From: CAKZSB01 sp964573105
Lineage (GTDB): Bacteria > Pseudomonadota > Gammaproteobacteria > Granulosicoccales > Granulosicoccaceae
Direction of reading: 5' to 3'
DNA length: 64,000 nt
Assembly: GCA_964573105.1 (NCBI GenBank)
Contig: CAZNIS010000001.1
Coordinates: forward strand, 248,001 to 312,000
Of this stretch, positions 59,628-64,000 are shown one piece after another (position 1 is the first letter of the stretch; each line of letters begins with the position of its first letter). The notes below the pieces were generated by a model. That model saw nothing but the letters and a program-made list of their open reading frames with translations, ran no database searches and was not told the DNA's origin. The translations under genes were made by a program, and so were the position numbers.

Positions 59628-60092
59628 CTAGACCATTTCCTTGAGCATTTTCAGCGGCTGGATTTTGACCCTTTTGCTGGCAGGTTTTGCCTTGAACATC
59701 ACTTCTTCGCCAGTGAAGCGGTTGATGCCCATGCGAGCCTTGGTCGCGGGCTTCTTCACTGCCTTGATTTTCATCAGTCCCGGCAGATTGAAATACTGAG
59801 GGCCTCGCGGCGCAAGGTTCTTCGCAATCAGTCCGGACAGAGAGTCGAACACAGAGGCTACTTGCGCCTTACTCAGCTCGGTCTCTTCTGCGATGGTCGC
59901 CATGATCTCGGATTTGGTCGGCGGCTTTTTATCGCTGCTGGCGGATTTCTTGGCGGCCTTTTTCTTGCCTGCAGCCTTTTTCTTGCCGGCAGCCTTCTTT
60001 TTGCCCGCTACCTTCTTCGCAGCTACCTTCTTTGAAACAACCTTCTTCTTGCCTGCAGCCTTTTTCTTCGCAGCAGCCTTTTTCTTAGCCAT
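59628..60092 (-). CDS. HU-family DNA-binding protein with histone H1-like N-terminal tail
   Basis: A 154-residue nucleoid protein. Residues 1-55 are almost only Lys and Ala (KKKAAGKKK-type repeats with three KKKAAG units), like eukaryotic H1 and bacterial AlgP or HctB tails. Residues 57-154 are an HU fold: TKSEIMATIAEETELSKAQVASVFDSL (dimer helices), YFNLPGLMKIK, and GINRFTGEEVMFKAKPASKRVKIQP, where NRFTGE replaces the usual NPxTGE at the DNA-intercalating arm tip. In most HU fusions with such tails the tail is C-terminal, so this N-terminal order is unusual. Confidence 0.88.
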   Translation of the reverse strand: MAKKKAAAKKKAAGKKKVVSKKVAAKKVAGKKKAAGKKKAAGKKKAAKKSASSDKKPPTKSEIMATIAEETELSKAQVASVFDSLSGLIAKNLAPRGPQYFNLPGLMKIKAVKKPATKARMGINRFTGEEVMFKAKPASKRVKIQPLKMLKEMV

Positions 60093-60530
60093 TGTGATTT
60101 GCCTCTATCGGTGGTTTGTATGGATATTTGGATGCTCGACTACGCAGGACTATCCATGTCTGTACCCGGCAGGGTCAGCACAAGAAGTTTTTCAGGGAAG
60201 TATGTTGGCTAAACCGAAAAACATGGTTTACGCATATCACGGTAAGGTTCGGCAGATAGTTGCGGTGTCGAACGAGCGGTGTCTTTCACGGCGCGCATAA
60301 TACCTGAATTGACATGTATTCCAACCGATTTTCCGAAAATTCACTGTTTTTTGGCCTTTTTTGGTAAAAAAAAGCCGGAAACAACTGAAAAATCGGCCTA
60401 AAAAAAAGAGCCACAGACGATTGGGCGATGTAACGCGCGCAACGCCACTGTGCTGTGGCGTGCTTGAATCTGCTGAAAAAAGTAGTATCCGCGATACTGT
60501 CATGGGTCCGAAGACACGGCCCATGAACGA
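60093..60530. other. Intergenic region of 438 bp between yggT and the HU-like gene
   Basis: No gene recognised. It contains the HU-like promoter and the end of the proC-yggT transcript. Unusual A/T tracts (TTTTTTGG at 60349-60362, AAAAAAAAG at 60366-60374 and 60400-60408) surround a weak hairpin. A 7-bp inverted repeat ACGCCAC/GTGGCGT lies near 60441-60460. Confidence 0.5.
60374..60398 (-). terminator. Weak terminator candidate downstream of yggT
   Basis: On the minus strand GCCGA and TCCGGC bracket a T-rich loop, then eight T follow. The stem is only four or five pairs, so this is a weak intrinsic signal about 130 bp beyond the yggT stop. Confidence 0.35.
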
Positions 60531-61067
60531 CTACATCAGTGGCTGCACGACCAGGATTCGGATGAACTGCAGCCCTATCAGTGCGACAAGTGGCGAGAGA
60601 TCGAATCCGCCCATTGGCGGCATGAAGCGCTGTATCGGTCGCATGATTGGGCTTGTGATCGACTGCAGCAGTGACGCTACCGGATGACCCGGCGCCACCC
60701 AGCTTAAGATGACCAGCCCGATGATTGAGTAAATGAATACATCGAATACGAGGTTCAGCATGCCGATCGTGGCGCCCCAGACAACGCTTGAGTGAAAGGA
60801 CCCCAGTCCCTTCAGCAATGTGAATTTGAGCAGCAATACCAGAAAACACAGCACCAGTGCCGCGATATCCTGTCCGCCAATGCCAGGGACAAAGCGTCGC
60901 AAAGGGACCAGCAGTGGGTTGGTCGCTTTGACGACGAACTGGGAGACCGGGTTGTAGTAGTCGGCCCGAGTCAACTGCATCAGAAATCTGAGCATGACGA
61001 CCAGAGCGAAGAGATCGAATAACGTACTGATCAGATAGTGGAACGCGCTGATGCCGGAACTGGGCAT
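60531..61067 (-). CDS. yggT: YggT family membrane protein
   Basis: A 178-residue protein with two YggT domains, each two helices: LMQLTRADYYNPVSQFVVKATNPLLVPLRRFVPG and PVASLLQSITSPIMRPIQRFMPPMGGFDLSPL are the repeated signatures. YggT proteins help osmotic tolerance and possibly membrane organisation near the division site; biochemical function is unknown. It lies 87 bp after proC in the conserved yggS-proC-yggT context. Confidence 0.93.
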   Translation of the reverse strand: MPSSGISAFHYLISTLFDLFALVVMLRFLMQLTRADYYNPVSQFVVKATNPLLVPLRRFVPGIGGQDIAALVLCFLVLLLKFTLLKGLGSFHSSVVWGATIGMLNLVFDVFIYSIIGLVILSWVAPGHPVASLLQSITSPIMRPIQRFMPPMGGFDLSPLVALIGLQFIRILVVQPLM

Positions 61068-61154
61068 GAAAATTCTCCGTCTTGCTTGCTAGCGAGCGTC
61101 TGTTGTAGAGGTGATGGTCGTCGTTCTGGGCAGCAAAGAGCCAAAGCCCGAACG

Positions 61155-61973
61155 TTAGTCTGAAACCTTACCGAGCTGTTCAGATCGATCATGTGCGGCT
61201 TGCATGGCACGTTCCACTATTTCAGCAAAGCCGTCCGATCCGAAACTGTTCAGTGCCGCCTCGGTCGTGCCACCGGGAGATGTGACATTTTTTCGCAACT
61301 GAGCCGGATCGTGTTCTCCCGCATGAGCCATACGCGCGGCACCCAGCGCAGTCTGGATAGCAAAGGTGTTGGCAAGCTCCTTTGGCAGGCCCTGTTTGAT
61401 TGCGGCGTTGGTCATTGATTCGATCAGCAGAAAGAAATATGCCGGACCCGACCCCGACAGCGCTGTGATCGCATCGAGTTCGGACTCCGAGTCGACCCAC
61501 GCTATTTCGCCGGCTGAGGCCAGTATAGTGGCAGCCGTATCCCGATTATCTTTGGACACCTCTGCGCTGGCGTAAAGTGCGGTTGCGCCGCACTGCAGCA
61601 AGGCGGGCGTATTGGGCATGCAGCGGACTAAATCAAAGGTTTCGCCGGCCCAGGACTCCATGCTTTTGCACTGTACGCCAGCAGCAATAGATACGACGAG
61701 CTTGCCTTTCAGGTTTTTGCCAAGCTCACTAACCACGGTCTGCATTTGCTGTGGTTTCACGGCCAGAACTATTACCTCAGCCGCTTCTGTGGCTTGGGCG
61801 TTGTCTGCAAAAGTGCGAATGCCAAACTCTTCTGCCAGTGCTTTTGTTGCTTTTTCCAGTGGATCGCTGGCGGTCACGCGAGCGGGATCATGGCCGTTTT
61901 CCAGCAGGCCGCCAATCAGGCTGCGTGCCATGTTGCCGCTGCCGACAAAGCAAATAGTTCGCGGATCGCTCAT
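61155..61973 (-). CDS. proC: Pyrroline-5-carboxylate reductase
   Basis: A 272-residue enzyme for the last step of proline synthesis. The NADPH fold ICFVGSGNMARSLIGGLL starts at residue 7, VVSIAAGVQ follows, and the C-terminal signature is LRKNVTSPGGTTEAALNSF. Length equals E. coli ProC (269). It lies between the transaldolase gene (42 bp upstream) and yggT. Confidence 0.97.
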   Translation of the reverse strand: MSDPRTICFVGSGNMARSLIGGLLENGHDPARVTASDPLEKATKALAEEFGIRTFADNAQATEAAEVIVLAVKPQQMQTVVSELGKNLKGKLVVSIAAGVQCKSMESWAGETFDLVRCMPNTPALLQCGATALYASAEVSKDNRDTAATILASAGEIAWVDSESELDAITALSGSGPAYFFLLIESMTNAAIKQGLPKELANTFAIQTALGAARMAHAGEHDPAQLRKNVTSPGGTTEAALNSFGSDGFAEIVERAMQAAHDRSEQLGKVSD

Positions 61974-62015
61974 GAGATTGTTCTCATTTGTGCCGTAGAG
62001 TTAATGGGTGGGAAA

Positions 62016-63137
62016 TCAGGCCAGTCGTTGGCATTTTTCGGTGATCGCCGCGAGCAGCCTGTCGAAAGCGTCGGCAAATCCGGCAATACCTTCGATCTCC
62101 AGATCACGCGTGATCGTATCCAGATCGATATCCAGGCCGGGCAATCGCGCCAGCAGCGACTCTGCGCCGGATAAGTCGTTGAGCAATCGTTGTTCAACAA
62201 TCCCGTGATCGCGAAAACTATCCATGGTTTTGGGCGGGAGCGTGTTGACCGTTTCCGGACCCATCAATTCTTCGACATAGTAGACGTCGCGATAGTCAGG
62301 GTTTTTGGTGCCTGTACTGGCCCAGAGCAGGCGTTGCGCAATGGCGCCGTGTTGCTTAAGTGTTTCAAAGCGCGGCGTCGAAAAGGTCTGCTGGTAATGC
62401 AGATAGGCCGCTTTGGCGTTGGCGATCGCAATCTTCCCCAGCAGCGGTGATGCGGCGTCCTGGTTGGCGTGCTCCTGCAGTTGGGCGTCCACACGAGTGT
62501 CAACACGGCTGACGAAGAAGCTTGCCACTGAGGCAACATTTGCAATGCTACCTCCGCTCGCAAGCCGCCGTTCAAGGCCGATGATGAATGCCTCGGCGAT
62601 CTCGCGATAGCGTTGCAATGAAAACAGCAATGTCACGTTGACGCTGATCCCTGATGCTGTGAGTTCCTCGAATGCGCGGACGCCGGCCTCGGTGCCGGGC
62701 ACCTTAATCATCAGGTTGGGGCGATCGACTGACTGGTGCAGTTCCAGTGCCTCGCGGATGGTGCCGTCAGTGTCGTGTGCCAGTGTAGGGGATACTTCGA
62801 GGCTGACCATGCCGTCATCACCGCGGCTCTTCGCGTATACCGGTGCAAGGATATCGGCTGCCGCCTGAATGTCGGTAACTGCCAGCCGCTTGAAGATATC
62901 CAACGGCTGCATGTCTGGTGTCGAATCCAGCAGCGAACTGATTTGCTGGTCGTATTCGGTTGAGTTGGCGATGGCGTTCTCGAATATTGCGGGATTGGAC
63001 GTGATTCCGCAGATGTGGTCACTGTCGATGAGGCGCTGAAGTTCGCCAGAGTCCATCAGGCTTCGTTGAATAAAATCGAGCCAGATCGATTGGTCAAGTG
63101 CTTTGGCATCGACCAGAGGGTTGCTGTGAGTTGGCAT
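62016..63137 (-). CDS. tal: Transaldolase
   Basis: A 373-residue transaldolase of the longer actinobacterial/Tal-Pgi-like subfamily. The Schiff-base Lys145 is in LMIKVPGTEAG; ITSNPAIFENAI near residues 45-56 is the signature start of this group, and the DVYYVEELMGPETVNTLP block near the end is typical. E. coli TalA/B are about 317 residues, so this is a different branch. Start ATG 63137 is chosen; the frame extends upstream by 23 unlike residues. It sits inside the usual yggS-proC-yggT cluster. Confidence 0.92.
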   Translation of the reverse strand: MPTHSNPLVDAKALDQSIWLDFIQRSLMDSGELQRLIDSDHICGITSNPAIFENAIANSTEYDQQISSLLDSTPDMQPLDIFKRLAVTDIQAAADILAPVYAKSRGDDGMVSLEVSPTLAHDTDGTIREALELHQSVDRPNLMIKVPGTEAGVRAFEELTASGISVNVTLLFSLQRYREIAEAFIIGLERRLASGGSIANVASVASFFVSRVDTRVDAQLQEHANQDAASPLLGKIAIANAKAAYLHYQQTFSTPRFETLKQHGAIAQRLLWASTGTKNPDYRDVYYVEELMGPETVNTLPPKTMDSFRDHGIVEQRLLNDLSGAESLLARLPGLDIDLDTITRDLEIEGIAGFADAFDRLLAAITEKCQRLA

Positions 63138-63232
63138 GAGGATCCTGGAAATCGGGGAGCTATTGCGCGAAGTGTAGCAGCCGCGGCCGGGGACAGTAAC
63201 CCGCACAAATCATGGTCGTTGCGCTCGGTTGG

Positions 63233-63934
63233 TCACTTTTGATAATCGCGTTGCCCGAAGATGGCTGTGCCGATTCTCACCATGGTCGATCCCTCGGCGA
63301 TGGCGGCCTCCATGTCGGCGCTCATCCCGGTGGACAGCGTGTCTACGCGAGCGTGCTGTTGCTGCATAGCGCGGTAGATATCGTGCAGCCGCGCGAAGAC
63401 CTCGCGCTGTTCATCCAGCGTATGTCTCGGTGCAGGTATCGCCATCAGCCCTCGAAGCACTAGCTGTGGGGCCTCGGCGATAGCCTCGGACAGTGCGTCT
63501 ATCTCGGCGGGCTGACAGCCAGCTTTGGTGGTTTCGGCATCGATATTCAATTGGATGCAGACATTCAGCGGCGGCAGTTCTTCGGGTCGCTGGGCCGACA
63601 GGCGATTGACAATTTTTTGCCGATCCACGCTCTGCACCCATTGATAGTGTCTGGCCACCAGTCGGGTCTTGTTCGATTGAATGTTGCCGATAAAGTGCCA
63701 CTCAAGCGAAGGATCGGCGAGTTGCGTCTGTTTGTCGATCCCCTCCTCGATATAGTTTTCACCAAAGGCGCGCTGGCCCGACTGCGCCGCGAGTTGCACC
63801 ATTTGAAACGGTTTGGTCTTGCTGACAGCCAATAATCTGACAGAGCCCTCGGCCCGGCCGTGACGCCGCTCCAGTGTGGCTATCTGCGCTTGTACTGTCT
63901 GCAGGTTGTCGAGGATTGTCGTTTGGCTAGTCAT
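63233..63934 (-). CDS. yggS: PLP homeostasis protein YggS/PLPBP
   Basis: A 233-residue PLP-binding protein of the alanine-racemase-like N-terminal fold. PLP Lys39 is in LLAVSKTKP, and FGENYIEEGIDKQ, WHFIGNIQSNKT and the STGMSADMEAAI phosphate-binding segment are all present. YggS proteins bind PLP without known catalysis and keep vitamin B6 and amino-acid pools balanced. It is the first gene of the minus-strand run yggS-tal-proC-yggT. Upstream 66 bp to the window edge hold its promoter. Confidence 0.95.
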   Translation of the reverse strand: MTSQTTILDNLQTVQAQIATLERRHGRAEGSVRLLAVSKTKPFQMVQLAAQSGQRAFGENYIEEGIDKQTQLADPSLEWHFIGNIQSNKTRLVARHYQWVQSVDRQKIVNRLSAQRPEELPPLNVCIQLNIDAETTKAGCQPAEIDALSEAIAEAPQLVLRGLMAIPAPRHTLDEQREVFARLHDIYRAMQQQHARVDTLSTGMSADMEAAIAEGSTMVRIGTAIFGQRDYQK

Positions 63935-64000
63935 GGCGAAAACAGGCGGTGATCGGTGGTGATTGGTGCGTTTGGGCGGGTCGGGTTCACACAGTTGCCA

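Noticed and set aside
60286..60849. 187-residue minus-strand frame overlapping yggT
   Set aside because: Out of frame with yggT, which has clear repeated signatures; the frame has no domain.
1..64000. tRNA, rRNA or CRISPR elements
   Set aside because: Scanning for T-arm GGTTC-A-CC patterns with paired acceptor ends, and for regularly spaced repeats, gave nothing convincing by eye.

Overview
The window reads as an ordinary chromosomal stretch from a free-living, probably aquatic, gammaproteobacterium. Support for this comes from gene families mostly restricted to that class (DUF1840, DUF1841, DUF2057, DUF3581, a PA3496-like protein, YfaZ), from amgK-murU peptidoglycan recycling, rppH, an Rnf complex next to metG, and a yggS-proC-yggT cluster. 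I cannot assign an order or genus from the sequence alone. A run of 10 N at 45595-45604 shows that this is a draft scaffold. I found no rRNA, tRNA, CRISPR array, prophage or intact transposase.

Layout. 0-9 kb: HAD phosphatase, Gfo/Idh/MocA oxidoreductase, inositol-phosphatase-like enzyme, nucleoside hydrolase, two Nudix enzymes, drug-type MFS pump, nitroreductase, then murU-amgK. 9-12 kb: YfaZ-like barrel, mazG, DUF2057 lipoprotein, BASS-like transporter. 12-19.6 kb (minus): metG-rnfABCDGE-DUF1841, a tightly packed operon in which RnfC has drifted at its conserved nucleotide and flavin motifs. 19.7-23.7 kb: mrp-dcd, a SerB-like HAD phosphatase, rppH, hemJ, a TlpA-like thioredoxin. 23.9-27.4 kb: small barrel protein, a large Ig-repeat lipoprotein, DUF1840. 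27.4-37.5 kb (minus): aminotransferase, FAD amine oxidase, argC, secreted small protein, beta-hydroxyacid-dehydrogenase-like enzyme, PilY1-like adhesin, gamma-glutamyltransferase. 37.7-43.4 kb (mostly plus): DUF3581, unknown permease, a 172-bp MITE-like element, YcbK-type peptidase (minus), a membrane-anchored WYL-like protein, then a two-gene unit made of a ProQ/FinO RNA chaperone and a miniature stand-alone GyrB-type TOPRIM protein. 43.4-52.7 kb: SCO1 with an MFS partner, the scaffold gap, small lipoproteins and secreted proteins, PDZ protein, MFS, cold-shock protein, periplasmic trypsin-like protease, VWA lipoprotein. 52.9-59.3 kb (minus): type II secretion gspC-D-E-F only. 59.6-64 kb (minus): HU protein with an H1-like lysine-rich tail, yggT, proC, transaldolase, yggS.

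How the genes work together: several house-cleaning enzymes (MTH1-like Nudix, MazG, dCTP deaminase, Nudix ADP-sugar hydrolase, RppH) control nucleotide pools and RNA ends. Rnf moves electrons across the inner membrane. Type II secretion plus many lipoproteins, an adhesin and a barrel protein point to an active cell surface. The most unusual part is the ProQ-TOPRIM pair at 42364-43378: the TOPRIM protein keeps all four acidic residues of the gyrase or topoisomerase IV metal site and the terminal PESRR motif of GyrB, but has no ATPase or transducer domain.
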